Shown here piece by piece: positions 39,978-48,594 of a DNA stretch of 64,000 nt (position 1 is the stretch's first letter; every line of letters starts with the position of its first letter). The stretch is from positions 62,001-126,000 of the forward strand of contig CAIZFE010000048.1 of assembly GCA_903932145.1 (NCBI GenBank), given 5' to 3'. A program made the translations under genes and the position numbers. This stretch comes from an uncultured Rhodopila sp. GTDB taxonomy: Bacteria > Pseudomonadota > Alphaproteobacteria > Acetobacterales > Acetobacteraceae. The notes beneath the pieces were generated by a model. It was not told the DNA's origin. It saw only the letters and a program-made list of their open reading frames with translations, and ran no database searches.

Positions 39978-40004
39978 CGCCGCCCTCCGTGCGCCCGGTA
40001 AGCT

Positions 40005-41060
40005 TCAACCCGATACAGGCCCACAGTCAACACACGCCCCGATCGCCATCGTCACCGCCTGGCTTTTGTGTCCCAGCCAGGGCGGGATGATGGCGCCAAA
40101 TCCGCCCGCCGGGCCGCCAGCCGCGACCACCAGCAAATGTTCGGGTGATTCCAGCGCTGGATAAATACTGTCGCCGCGATCCCGCACCACCGCCCCTTTG
40201 CCCACATCGGCCCATTCCCGGCGAGGAATCCGAGCCCGTTCATGAATAAACGCCGCGATATCGGTCTTGCTCCAACCCGCCGAAATCAGATGTTCCCGCA
40301 ACTGCTTTGGGATTACCAGGGCGTAGTTGCCGGCGTGCAACGAGTAGTGCCGCAGGTTGGCGCGCATTTCCGCGGCGAATGTTTCCAGGATTTCCTTCGG
40401 CTCCGTCGTCCATTCGTTCATGATCTGCCGAGGCGACCCGGCTGCCATCACCGTGACGGCCGACACCTCCTTCGGCATGCCGCGCTGTTCGGCGAGCGAG
40501 AGCCACGCGCTGTCTTCTTCATCCTCGGCGACACAAAAAGTGAATTTTCCGGGGTGCCCCAGCGTCGAACGATCAATTCCGCCCGGCCGCACTTCCAGGA
40601 TATTGATCAGCGCCAGCCGCAACGCCCGCCCGATCACCGCGGTGGCGCGATCGGAGTTCCCCAATGCATTAAACGACCCCGACGCCCCGATCTCCCGCCG
40701 GATCGGTCCGTTCAGAACCACAAAAATCGCGCATCCGCCCGTGCTCGCGGTGGCTCCGTGCAGTAGAAATTCGGGTTGCAACATCGCCGTGAAAGCCGTG
40801 AGCACGGCGGGGAAATGCATCGGCAGACAGCCGGCCATCACCGCGTTGATGGCCAGCTTTTCAGCGGTCACCGCCAGCGCCCGCACCGGTTCTATCCCCA
40901 GAAGCTGATCCGGAGGGGTCATCGCCCAGTCGAGACACGCTTCCACCGCATCGCGCGTCGGCGGCACAATCGGCAAGCCGTCGGTCCAGCCGTTGGAATG
41001 GTACAGTTCCTGAACCGCCGCGATATCGCCGGCGTCATATATCCTGGAGGTCAGATGCAC
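40005..41060 (-). CDS. UGSC-linked protein of unknown function
   Basis: A 351-residue protein 27 bases upstream of the selenoprotein gene in the same direction. It opens with ELYHSNGWTDGLPIVPPTRD, then GCLPMHFPAVLTAFTAML, GATASTGGCAIFVVLNGPIR, a long central part, and ends in AIGACVDCGPVSG. It has several Cys residues and no membrane segment. As I recall, longer UGSC proteins in other bacteria start with a similar WTDGLPVVPPT segment, so this may be the N-terminal half of a protein that is fused elsewhere and split here; that is inference. ATG at 41060. Confidence 0.7.
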   Translation of the reverse strand: MHLTSRIYDAGDIAAVQELYHSNGWTDGLPIVPPTRDAVEACLDWAMTPPDQLLGIEPVRALAVTAEKLAINAVMAGCLPMHFPAVLTAFTAMLQPEFLLHGATASTGGCAIFVVLNGPIRREIGASGSFNALGNSDRATAVIGRALRLALINILEVRPGGIDRSTLGHPGKFTFCVAEDEEDSAWLSLAEQRGMPKEVSAVTVMAAGSPRQIMNEWTTEPKEILETFAAEMRANLRHYSLHAGNYALVIPKQLREHLISAGWSKTDIAAFIHERARIPRREWADVGKGAVVRDRGDSIYPALESPEHLLVVAAGGPAGGFGAIIPPWLGHKSQAVTMAIGACVDCGPVSG

Positions 41061-41214
41061 TTGCCTGTTCCGGTTCGATGTCTGGACGTCCGCAGCAAAC
41101 TAAGCATGCGGCGGCGACGGTGTCACCCAATCGGCTCACGATCGCAACCCCGCCCGATGAACCATCATCGCGCGACAACAACGATCACGCTAACCCCCGA
41201 ACACTTCGAGACTC

Positions 41215-41242
41215 ACCTTTCCTCGCTCAGGCGAGGAAAGGT
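41215..41242. terminator. Strong 12-bp hairpin between hpf and the UGSC-linked gene
   Basis: ACCTTTCCTCGC pairs perfectly with GCGAGGAAAGGT around a 4-base loop. It lies 16 bases after the end of hpf on the minus strand. There is no U-run after it, so it may be a Rho-assisted terminator or an mRNA-stabilising hairpin. Confidence 0.6.
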
Positions 41243-41258
41243 TACTCTGCCCTGGCGA

Positions 41259-41861
41259 CTACGCCGCCACCGCTTCCGTTCCGGGGTCGATCCAGCCAAT
41301 ATTACCGTCGCCACGCCGATAGACGACGTTCAGCACGCCATTAACGCTGTTACGAAACATCATCGCCGGTTGATCGGCCAGATCCATCCGCATGACGGCC
41401 TCGCCCACTGACAAAACCGCAATCTCTGTCTGCGTCTCCGCGATCACGGTCGCGTAGGCCTCATCCAACGTACGGCTATCAACGGCCGCCGCGTCCAGCC
41501 CATTTTCCTCCTCTTTCAGGATATACTGTGTCGCCGCCTCGGGCCGCGCCCGAACTGACAGGTCGCGGTGATGGTCGTTGACGCGCCGGCGATAGCGGCG
41601 GAGACGTTTCGCTATATGTTCGGCCGCATCGTCAAAAGCCGTGTTGGCATCAGCCGCTTCGCCTTCACCGCGTAACTGCAGACCTCGTCCTGCGTGCACA
41701 TTGATGTCGCATGTGAAGAAACTTCGGGCTCGACTAAATGTAACGTGCGCTTCCAACGCATGATCAAAATACTTGCCAGCGATAGTGTCCATTTGGGTGG
41801 ACACACGAGTTCGCAACGCGTCCGACAAATCAACTTGTTTGCCGGCAACCGTGATCTGCAT
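41259..41861 (-). CDS. hpf: Ribosome hibernation promoting factor, long form
   Basis: A 200-residue long-type Hpf. The N-terminal HPF/RaiA domain (MQITVAGKQVDLSDALRTRV, then ALEAHVTFSRARSFFTCDIN, AFDDAAEHIAKRLRRYRRRV) binds the decoding centre; the C-terminal dimerisation domain (AVMRMDLADQPAMMFRNSVN, NVVYRRGDGNIGWIDP) joins two 70S ribosomes into 100S dimers in stationary phase. Upstream, 41892-41960 holds two short inverted repeats (CCGGGAC with GTCCCGG; TGGACAC-GCAG with CTGC-GCTGTCCA) that may shape the leader. ATG 41861 with GAGAGAACG upstream. Confidence 0.93.
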   Translation of the reverse strand: MQITVAGKQVDLSDALRTRVSTQMDTIAGKYFDHALEAHVTFSRARSFFTCDINVHAGRGLQLRGEGEAADANTAFDDAAEHIAKRLRRYRRRVNDHHRDLSVRARPEAATQYILKEEENGLDAAAVDSRTLDEAYATVIAETQTEIAVLSVGEAVMRMDLADQPAMMFRNSVNGVLNVVYRRGDGNIGWIDPGTEAVAA

Positions 41862-42029
41862 CGTTCTCTCCCGACCAGTTCCGCTCGCCGCCCGGGACGA
41901 AACACAATTGCGTGTCCCGGCGGCTGCGACATTTGGACACGCAGTTGGCTGCGCTGTCCACTAGGTATTATCCCTTAGCCCGCTTTTTTCGTTCCGCTAC
42001 CCGGAGACACTGTCGAAATGGGCAAACCG

Positions 42030-42665
42030 TTAGCGCATTTCAACATCGGACGCCGGATGCCGGCCGAATAACCGCCATACGCTACTCGCGGCGGCCGTGG
42101 CCCTCTGCCGAGCCTCGTCCTCGGTGGGCGCGTCCGCGACGCGCATCAACATCCGGATATGGATACCGCCTCCCATCAGCACGGCGTTGAACAGAAACGC
42201 CATTTCTCCGGGTTCGGCTCCCGCCAACAAGCCGCGCTCGCACGCCGCCTGGAACAATCCGGTCAAGGCGGCGGTCGCCTCTGTTCGGCCGAGCCGGTCC
42301 AGGGTCGATCCGACATCCGGCGCGGTCTCGGCGTTCATGATGGCCAAACGAAAGGTTGCCAGAACTTCCGGCTGGCTGAGTTCACGCACCACGCCCATGC
42401 CATACTGAACCAACGTCTCGTGCAAACCGACCCGGTCAGTTGGCGGCGGCAACCGCAACGGGCGCCGCATCCGTTCGGCGCGTTCCGTCACGCAGGCGGC
42501 CAACATCGCTTGTTTAGCCGGAAACAGCGCATACAGGTCACGTTTGGAAACCTTCGCCAGACGCGCGATCTCGGCCGTGCTCGCCCCTTCGTAGCCGGAG
42601 CGCATGAATGCGGTGAAGGCTGCGTCGAGGATGCGGCTGCGGAGGGGCGACGGCGCGTCTGACAT
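42030..42665 (-). CDS. TetR/AcrR-family transcriptional regulator
   Basis: A 211-residue repressor with an N-terminal helix-turn-helix (SRILDAAFTAFMRSGYEGAS, TAEIARLAKVSKRDLYALFP) and a C-terminal ligand-binding domain of the TetR_C type (FLFNAVLMGGGIHIRMLM and SVWRLFGRHPA). ATG 42665 has AAGGAG at ideal spacing. It is divergent from the ABC export operon starting at 42744 and is the likely repressor of it and of itself, through the GGTACC-type repeats between them. Confidence 0.88.
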   Translation of the reverse strand: MSDAPSPLRSRILDAAFTAFMRSGYEGASTAEIARLAKVSKRDLYALFPAKQAMLAACVTERAERMRRPLRLPPPTDRVGLHETLVQYGMGVVRELSQPEVLATFRLAIMNAETAPDVGSTLDRLGRTEATAALTGLFQAACERGLLAGAEPGEMAFLFNAVLMGGGIHIRMLMRVADAPTEDEARQRATAAASSVWRLFGRHPASDVEMR

Positions 42666-42673
42666 AAAGCTCC

Positions 42674-42728
42674 TTGACATGGTACGCACGGGTACCGTAA
42701 ATCGGCACCATCGGTACCAGACAGTACC
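42674..42728 (+). promoter_or_regulatory. Promoter of the ABC operon with overlapping TetR operator
   Basis: TTGACA (42674-42679) and GTAAAT (42697-42702) at 17-base spacing form a candidate sigma-70 promoter. GGTAC half-sites recur at 42681, 42691, 42713 and 42724 (as AGTACC), and GGCACC at 42704, forming palindromes such as GGTACGCACGGGTACC across the promoter. A TetR dimer bound here would block the polymerase. Confidence 0.55.
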
Positions 42729-42743
42729 AAAGGATCGCGCCAA

Positions 42744-43421
42744 ATGAAAGACCCTGTCGTCCGGCTCCAGCACGTCGCCCGCGCCTACAGAACCGGAGCG
42801 GTCACGATCCCGGCCATTCGCGACATCAGCCTGGACATTGCGCCGCGTGTGTTCACCGTCATCGTCGGCCCGTCCGGCAGCGGCAAGACGACATTGCTGA
42901 ACATGGTCGGCTGCATCGACCTGCCCGACAGCGGCCAGATCGCGGTCAGCGGTCAGGACGTGTTGGCGCTGTCCGACAACACCCTGGCCGATTTTCGCGC
43001 CCGCCACATCGGCTACGTGTTTCAGGCGTTCAACCTGATCCCCGTCCTGTCGGCGTTCGAAAACGTCGAATATCCGTTGCTGCTGTTGGACATCCCGGCC
43101 GCCGAACGGCGCCGAAAGGTACTGGCGATGCTGGCCGCCGTCGGGCTGGAGGCGCAGGCCAACCAACGGCCCAACGAACTGTCCGGCGGTCAAAAGCAAC
43201 GCGTGGCCATCGCGCGGGCTCTGGTCAAGGAACCCGCTTTGGTGCTGGCGGACGAGCCAACCGCCAACCTGGACAGCGTCACCGGCGCCGCGATCATCGC
43301 CCTGATGCGCCAGATGCAGGAAAGCTTCCACACCAGCTTCATCTTCAGCACGCATGATGAGCGGCTGATGAAAGAAGCCGATCAGACCTTTACAATCCGC
43401 GATGGGATGCTGGTGCCATGA
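42744..43421 (+). CDS. ABC transporter ATP-binding protein (LolD/MacB type)
   Basis: A 225-residue ATPase of the lipoprotein/macrolide-export class with Walker A VGPSGSGKTTLLNMVGC, Q-loop YVFQAFNLIPVLSAFENVEY, signature LSGGQKQRVAIARAL, Walker B LVLADEPTANLDSVTGA and the switch His in FIFSTHDERLM. These ATPases power mechanotransmission through an FtsX-like permease rather than a channel. It overlaps the permease gene by 4 bases (ATGA). Confidence 0.93.
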   Translation: MKDPVVRLQHVARAYRTGAVTIPAIRDISLDIAPRVFTVIVGPSGSGKTTLLNMVGCIDLPDSGQIAVSGQDVLALSDNTLADFRARHIGYVFQAFNLIPVLSAFENVEYPLLLLDIPAAERRRKVLAMLAAVGLEAQANQRPNELSGGQKQRVAIARALVKEPALVLADEPTANLDSVTGAAIIALMRQMQESFHTSFIFSTHDERLMKEADQTFTIRDGMLVP

Positions 43422-44815
43422 TGGTTCGCCTGGCTGTCCGCAATATTTTCCGCAATCGTCGGCGTTCGCTGATGACGGCCGCGCTGGTCGCCATGGGGTC
43501 CCTTGCGCTGCTGGTGTTCGGCGGTTTTGTCACCAACATCTTTGCCGGCCTGGAAACCGGAATCGTCCAGAACGGCGGTCATCTGACCGTGTACCGTTCG
43601 GGGTACTTCCTGTTTGGTCCTGGCAATCCCGCCGCCTACGGCATCGACGACCATGAAACCCTCATGCATGAGATCGAAGCCGACCCGGTGCTGCATGGCA
43701 TGACCCGGGTCATCACGACCTCACAATCGCTGGTCGGCATCGCCGGCAATTTCTCCGGCGGCACCAGCGCGTCGAAGACGTTCTTCGGCGTCGGCCTGAT
43801 CGGCGCCGACCGGGAGCGTATGCACACCTGGAACGACTATGGCGCCGGCCGGGTTTACCCTCCTGACGACCGCTTGCTGGACCCCACAGCCGCCCGTGGC
43901 GTCATCGGCCGCGGCGTTGCCCGCATGCTCGGTCTGTGCGCCCAACTGCACGTGCCCAACTGCCCGGCGCCGGAGGCCAGACCCGCCCCGGAGGGCGCCG
44001 CCGCCCCGCTGGACCCGGGCCTGGCCGAGCTGGCACTTGGCGAACAAGGCCCGGCTCCGGACGCCAACGCAGCGCCGCGCATCGACCTGCTGTCCGCTAC
44101 CGCGAACGGCGCGCCCAACATCGTCGGGTTAGAGGTCGCCGGAGTTGATATCCAATCAGTGAAAGAAATCGACGACAACTATATCGCGATGCCGTTGGCC
44201 CTGGCGCAGCAACTGGTTTACGGCCGGGGCACGCACAAAGTCACCGCCATAACCCTACAGCTTACCCATACCGCCGACTTGCCGGCCGCCAGGGCGCGCC
44301 TGACGGCGTTGATCGCCGAGAAACAACTGCCGCTGGAGGTCCGGGACTTCAAGGAAATGAACCCGTTCTTCACCCAGGTCGTCGGCATGTTCAGCGTGAT
44401 CTTCCTGTTCCTGACCATCATCATGGGTGTGATCGTGCTGTTCGCCGTCGTCAACACGATGACCATGAACGTCATGGAACGCACGAACGAGATCGGCACG
44501 GTGCGCGCCATGGGCGTACGCCGGTCGGGCATCCGCCGCTTGTTTCTGCTTGAAGGCGCTTTACTGGGAGGCATGGGTGCGACGTTCGGCGTCGTGCTGG
44601 CATTTCTGGCAATCTGGGCGATCAACCATGGCGGCTTCGTCTGGACGCCGCCAGGCAATACCGATCCGGTGCCGTTCCTGCTCGCATGGCCGACACGGCC
44701 CGGCCTGCTGTTCGGCAGTTGGTTCGGCCTGGTGCTGGTGGCGACGCTGGCAACCGTTCCGCCGTCAAACCGCGCGGCCAAGAGCCGCATCGTGGATGCG
44801 CTGCGTCATGTTTGA
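43418..44815 (+). CDS. FtsX/LolE-type ABC transporter permease
   Basis: A 465-residue permease of the MacB/LolC type: one N-terminal helix (RRRSLMTAALVAMGSLALLV), a large periplasmic domain of about 270 residues (MacB_PCD-like, including a Pro/Ala-rich stretch PEARPAPEGAAAPLDPGLAE), and three C-terminal helices of the FtsX core (FSVIFLFLTIIMGVIVLFAV, then EIGTVRAMGVRRSGIRRLFL). With the ATPase it should extract a lipid or lipoprotein from the inner membrane and pass it to the LolA-like protein encoded next. Confidence 0.92.
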   Translation: MMVRLAVRNIFRNRRRSLMTAALVAMGSLALLVFGGFVTNIFAGLETGIVQNGGHLTVYRSGYFLFGPGNPAAYGIDDHETLMHEIEADPVLHGMTRVITTSQSLVGIAGNFSGGTSASKTFFGVGLIGADRERMHTWNDYGAGRVYPPDDRLLDPTAARGVIGRGVARMLGLCAQLHVPNCPAPEARPAPEGAAAPLDPGLAELALGEQGPAPDANAAPRIDLLSATANGAPNIVGLEVAGVDIQSVKEIDDNYIAMPLALAQQLVYGRGTHKVTAITLQLTHTADLPAARARLTALIAEKQLPLEVRDFKEMNPFFTQVVGMFSVIFLFLTIIMGVIVLFAVVNTMTMNVMERTNEIGTVRAMGVRRSGIRRLFLLEGALLGGMGATFGVVLAFLAIWAINHGGFVWTPPGNTDPVPFLLAWPTRPGLLFGSWFGLVLVATLATVPPSNRAAKSRIVDALRHV

Positions 44816-44882
44816 CGAGTGCCCGTCACCCACGCCTTTTCGCACGAACCGTCACGCCACATCTTGGTCAACAGGAACTGCC

Positions 44883-45650
44883 ATGTTGAAGTTCGGTGCC
44901 GCCCTGCTCGTCTTGCTGGCATTCGCCGGCACGGCCGGCGCACAATCCGCGCACGATATCATCGCCGGGGCCGACCGGGTGCGAAACCCGTCGGAACCGT
45001 TTCGCACGACAACCACACTGACCGAATACGTGCGCAGCCAGCCGAAGGACCAGACAATCCTGGTGGTCTATTCGAAGGAAGACAAAGTAAGCGGCCAGTT
45101 TCGCAATCTGGTTCGCTATGTGGAACCTCCTCGTGACGCCGGAAAAATGGCGCTGCTGGATGGACAGAACCTGTGGTTCTACGATCCGGCGGCGAAATCG
45201 AGCGTCCGTATCTCCACCCAGCAACGACTGGTCGGTCAGGCAGCGATCGGCGACGTGCTGACGGTTAATTTCGCGGTCGATTACAACGGCACCATGCTGG
45301 CGGATGAAACGATCACCGACGCTGACAGAAAATCCAGGGATTGCTGGCATATGGATTTGCGGGCCGCGACGCCGACCGCCGTGTACAGCCGAGCGGAATA
45401 CTGGGTCGAGAAAGGAACGTACCGTCCAATCAAGACGAAGTTCTGGTCCGATAGCGGGCGGGTTCTGAAGGCGCTTTACTATCGCGATTTCTCTCAACGA
45501 CTGGGTGCCGACCGGCCCGGTTCCGCCGTCATCATCGATGCGGTGGATTCCACGCTGGTCACGACGGTGCGGTTCGGCGACGCTGCGTTCCAGGCGGTTC
45601 CGGATTTCTGGTTCCAACGCGACTATTTGCCCTGCCTGCGGCCTGAGTGA
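44883..45650 (+). CDS. LolA-like outer-membrane lipoprotein-sorting protein
   Basis: A 255-residue periplasmic carrier. The signal peptide is MLKFGAALLVLLAFAGTAGA. The mature part matches the LolA-like beta-sheet fold used with RND or ABC exporters: DQTILVVYSKEDKVSGQFRN, LVRYVEPPRDAGKMALLDGQ, NLWFYDPAAKSSVRISTQQR, LVGQAAIGDVL and YWVEKGTYRPIKTKFWSDSG. It likely shuttles a lipid or lipoprotein across the periplasm. It stands about 67 bases after the permease gene. Confidence 0.88.
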   Translation: MLKFGAALLVLLAFAGTAGAQSAHDIIAGADRVRNPSEPFRTTTTLTEYVRSQPKDQTILVVYSKEDKVSGQFRNLVRYVEPPRDAGKMALLDGQNLWFYDPAAKSSVRISTQQRLVGQAAIGDVLTVNFAVDYNGTMLADETITDADRKSRDCWHMDLRAATPTAVYSRAEYWVEKGTYRPIKTKFWSDSGRVLKALYYRDFSQRLGADRPGSAVIIDAVDSTLVTTVRFGDAAFQAVPDFWFQRDYLPCLRPE

Positions 45651-45730
45651 TGGCGGCCTGCTTAGCTTCCCGGGCCGGACAAGCCGCATATGCATCAGCT
45701 TAAGCGGTGGACGGGGAGGATTTACCTATT

Positions 45731-45820
45731 CGTCATGGCTGGGCTTGGCCCGGCCACCCGGGACTTCCTGAGACGCCCCAAGCACAGTCCCGGGTGACCG
45801 GGCCGAGCCCGGTCATAACG
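45731..45820. repeat. Dispersed palindromic element, type A
   Basis: Arms CGTCATGGCTGGGCTTGGCC and the imperfect complement ending CCCGGTCATAACGG enclose a stem with ACCCGGGACTT and AGTCCCGGGT. Matching flanks extend to about 45870 (AAAGCCACGTCCGGGGATAA), shared with the reverse complement of the helicase copy, so the whole unit is about 150 bases. It lies upstream of the outer-membrane protein gene. Confidence 0.85.
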
Positions 45821-45922
45821 GAGCGTGGAAAGCCACGTCCGGGGATAAATATTCCCGGCCGTCCAATTAAATTGATGTCTATGCGGAAAAGCCCGGTTAT
45901 GACGAAAAAGGAACGTATTGGG

Positions 45923-47308
45923 ATGATGTCCGGTAAAATCACCCTGCTGCTGGCCGGTCTGCTCATCACACCGGCCCTGGCGGATGATGACACCGACCTG
46001 GATCGGATTCCGACAGAAACAACCGTGGCAGCGGCCCCGACATCGTCGAAGAACGTCAATTATCTGGGCGATGCATTCCAGGCTTCCGGGCTGCGCAACA
46101 GTCTTCCGGTCGCGCTGCCGCCGCCCTCGCCGGCCAGTTGGGAGAATTGGCTGTTCCTCGACACACGCGACGAATGGCGCCTCGGCGACGATTGGCGGCT
46201 GAACTACAGTGGGCGGCTAAATGTCCGCACCGCCAACACGCTGCCATTTCCAGACCATGACAACGTCATCAACGAACTGCGCGAACTGTTCGTAGAATGG
46301 CAGCCGAACGAGAGCACCTGGGTCGAGGCCGGCCGCATCAACATCCGCAACGGCGTCGCCCTGGGCTTCAACCCGACCGACTTCTTCCGCCCCCGCACCG
46401 TCATCGATCCCCTCACCGCCGACCCCTCCGTCCTCCGAGAGGACCGGCTCGGTACCCTCATGATCTCCACCCAGACGCTATGGCGCTACGGTTCCGCGAT
46501 GATGGCGTACGCGCCCAGGGTCACCCTGCCGACCGCGATCTACCTGCCGGCCAATGAACCGAGCTTCGATCCGGGACTGGACCGCACGAATGCGCAGGAC
46601 CGGTTCCTGGCAAAAACCAGCCTGAATATTTCCGACGCCTTCAATCCGGAGCTGCTGTTCACCCATGCCGGCACGCGCAGCCAAATCGGCGCCAACCTGA
46701 CCGCTCCGGCGGGCCATGATACGGTGCTGTACCTGGAATGGGCGGGCGGGGTGCGATCCGATCTGATCGCCGACGCTTTCCACTATGGCCGGACAACCGG
46801 CAGCCTGCCCGCATCGGTCAGTGCCTTGCTGCCAAACGATCCCGATGCCCGCTTCATGAATGACCTCTCGGCCGGATTGTCCTATGCGACTGAGAATCGC
46901 ATGACGATCAACCTGGAATATCATTACCATCAGGCCGGATTTTCCTCCGCCGACTGGCACAACTGGTTTGCCGCCTCCGCCCGCCGCGGGTTCATCCCGG
47001 GGGTGAGTGCGGCACTCTGGTACATCCGCTCCTACGCGCAGGATCAGCAGGAGCCGATCGGCCAACATTCGGCGTTCCTGCGGCTGGACTGGCAGGATGC
47101 TTTCGTGAAGGATCTGGAACTGACCGCCCTGGCATCGATCGACCTGCAGGACGGCTCCGGCTTCATGCAGGCGAGCGCGGCATACAATCTGTCACGGGCC
47201 TGGACCCTCAGCGCACTGGCCAGCGCCAGCTACGGTGCCAGGGAATCGAACTACGGCACGCTGCCGGTGGCGGAGACCGTGCTGGTTCGGGCGATGCGCT
47301 ATTTCTGA
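45923..47308 (+). CDS. Outer-membrane beta-barrel protein of the ABC/LolA-like cluster
   Basis: A 461-residue secreted protein with signal peptide MMSGKITLLLAGLLITPALA. The mature part has alternating amphipathic strands and many aromatic-belt residues (ENWLFLDTRDEWRLGDDWRL, NYSGRLNVRTANTLPF, ELFVEWQPNESTWVEAGRIN, LEYHYHQAGFSSADWHNWFA) and ends in VLVRAMRYF, with the terminal Phe required by BamA. The architecture resembles DUF1302-like porins. It probably completes the export route in the outer membrane. ATG 45923 is preferred for the signal peptide; upstream codons are repeat-derived. Confidence 0.85.
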   Translation: MMSGKITLLLAGLLITPALADDDTDLDRIPTETTVAAAPTSSKNVNYLGDAFQASGLRNSLPVALPPPSPASWENWLFLDTRDEWRLGDDWRLNYSGRLNVRTANTLPFPDHDNVINELRELFVEWQPNESTWVEAGRINIRNGVALGFNPTDFFRPRTVIDPLTADPSVLREDRLGTLMISTQTLWRYGSAMMAYAPRVTLPTAIYLPANEPSFDPGLDRTNAQDRFLAKTSLNISDAFNPELLFTHAGTRSQIGANLTAPAGHDTVLYLEWAGGVRSDLIADAFHYGRTTGSLPASVSALLPNDPDARFMNDLSAGLSYATENRMTINLEYHYHQAGFSSADWHNWFAASARRGFIPGVSAALWYIRSYAQDQQEPIGQHSAFLRLDWQDAFVKDLELTALASIDLQDGSGFMQASAAYNLSRAWTLSALASASYGARESNYGTLPVAETVLVRAMRYF

Positions 47309-47310
47309 GC

Positions 47311-47358
47311 CGCGGCACCGTCAGGGCATAGTTGGCCCGGACAAGCCGGTCCATGACG
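47311..47358. repeat. Dispersed palindromic element, type C (one arm)
   Basis: GTTGGCCCGGACAAGCCGG (47331-47349) matches the right arm of the copy at 9988-10064. The preceding CGCGGCACCGTCAGGG (47311-47326) is the exact reverse complement of that copy's spacer. The left arm is missing. Confidence 0.7.
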
Positions 47359-47581
47359 ATGAGGGGCGAGCGTCTGCATCAACAGCGGTTGGCACTAGAT
47401 AGAGAGCCCGTCGGCTGCGCGGCGCATCCGCGTTCATTCCGATTATCCGTGTTCATCTGCCTTCAAAAATACGTCCTTCCAACGTTTCACCGCCCGCTAA
47501 GTCCATCAAAAAAAGGCGATCGCCCCGCGGGGCCTGCGCGCCAAACTTGACACAAACTAACTATAATGTTAGCAAAAAGAC

Positions 47582-48415
47582 ATGGAGCAAACGGCGCCAA
47601 CCATGACCCGGCCTACCCCGCCCGATCCCGCACAGGACCGGGCCGGCCGCACCATCCCGAAGCGTCTTGCCGCCGTGCTGCATGTCGTGCGTGTCCTGCT
47701 CGGCCACGGCCGCCGTCTCGTTGTGACCGTCCCGAACCGCGCCGCCAACGTAGAATTCGCCATCCTGGCCGGGGTCTGCGGCACTTACACAGTGCCGACC
47801 ATCCTCGCCCGGTTACAGCGCGGCATCCTGCGCGCCATGGCGTTGGAGCGTTACCTGCTCGCCCGCGCCGCAAAAGGCCGCGAGATTGGTTTCGTGTACC
47901 AGCGGGAGCGCCCGCCGGCCAAGCCGCCAGCCGAACCGCCAGACGGGCCGGCCGCTTCCGAGAAAGTGGCAAGCAAAGTCCCGGGTGAAAGACCCAAGCC
48001 GGGCGATCCCGGGGATGACGAAAGGGCGCCCAAGCGCCCCGCGTTCGATCCGGACGATCTGCGCATACCCACTCCCGAAGAACTCGACGCCGAGGTGCGC
48101 CGCCGGCCGGTCGGCCGCACCATTCTCTCGATCTGTATGGACCTCGCGGTCATTCCCGGCTTCTGCACCGGCGCCTTCTGGAACCAGATATCCAACACGC
48201 TCATCAACTATGGTGGCAGCTTCGCCACGCTGTTTAAAATGCGGGAACACCGCGAGACATCGTTTCAGAAAGAGCGGGACAAGAAGCCGGACACCTGGAA
48301 CTTTGCCTGGAGGCATCCGGGGCCGGAGACGGTTCGCCAGGTGCTGGGATACATGATTGGCGAGGCGCTGATTTCGGACCCGTTCGATCCGTTACTGGCC
48401 ACCGCTCCACCCTGA
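47582..48415 (+). CDS. Hypothetical protein with a repeat-derived linker
   Basis: A 277-residue protein I do not recognise. The N-terminal third is helical and basic (RRLVVTVPNRAANVEFAILA, LARLQRGILRAMALERYLLA), the C-terminal third is ordered (TILSICMDLAVIPGFCTGAF, FWNQISNTLINYGGSFATLF, RQVLGYMIGEALISDPFDPL). Between them lies a Pro/Lys/Asp-rich linker (KVASKVPGERPKPGDPGDDE) whose DNA at 47964-48025 matches, on the other strand, the type A palindromic element. An AT-rich CTAAC-TATAAT-GTTAG palindrome at 47556-47572 precedes it and may be an operator. ATG at 47582 or 47603. Confidence 0.65.
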   Translation: MEQTAPTMTRPTPPDPAQDRAGRTIPKRLAAVLHVVRVLLGHGRRLVVTVPNRAANVEFAILAGVCGTYTVPTILARLQRGILRAMALERYLLARAAKGREIGFVYQRERPPAKPPAEPPDGPAASEKVASKVPGERPKPGDPGDDERAPKRPAFDPDDLRIPTPEELDAEVRRRPVGRTILSICMDLAVIPGFCTGAFWNQISNTLINYGGSFATLFKMREHRETSFQKERDKKPDTWNFAWRHPGPETVRQVLGYMIGEALISDPFDPLLATAPP

Positions 48416-48594
48416 CTGTCATCCTCCCGGACTTGCGTCGCACCCTCGGATTCCGGGGGCGCATGCGCGCGCCCGAGCCTAATCGGGATCAGGCGCGGTG
48501 ATAGGCAGACCGTTTCGCGGTTTCACTCGATTGCCTCGTGACCCGCAACCGCCGGTATTCCATTTCCCCCACAAACCACTATAAGACATCCCTG

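Noticed and set aside
40005-40007. TGA after CVDCGPVSG as a second selenocysteine codon
   Set aside because: The frame after it reaches the start of the next gene within a few codons, with no fitting hairpin or conserved downstream protein; it is an ordinary stop.
42030-43355. A 441-codon minus-strand frame covering the TetR gene and the region opposite the ABC ATPase
   Set aside because: Only the last 211 codons are a TetR protein with a good ribosome site; the upstream part is antisense to the ABC ATPase gene.
47547-47567. TTGACA and TATAAT as a promoter for the 47.6 kb gene
   Set aside because: The boxes are only 9 bases apart, so they cannot serve together; the TATAAT within the CTAAC/GTTAG palindrome may still be a -10 with another -35.
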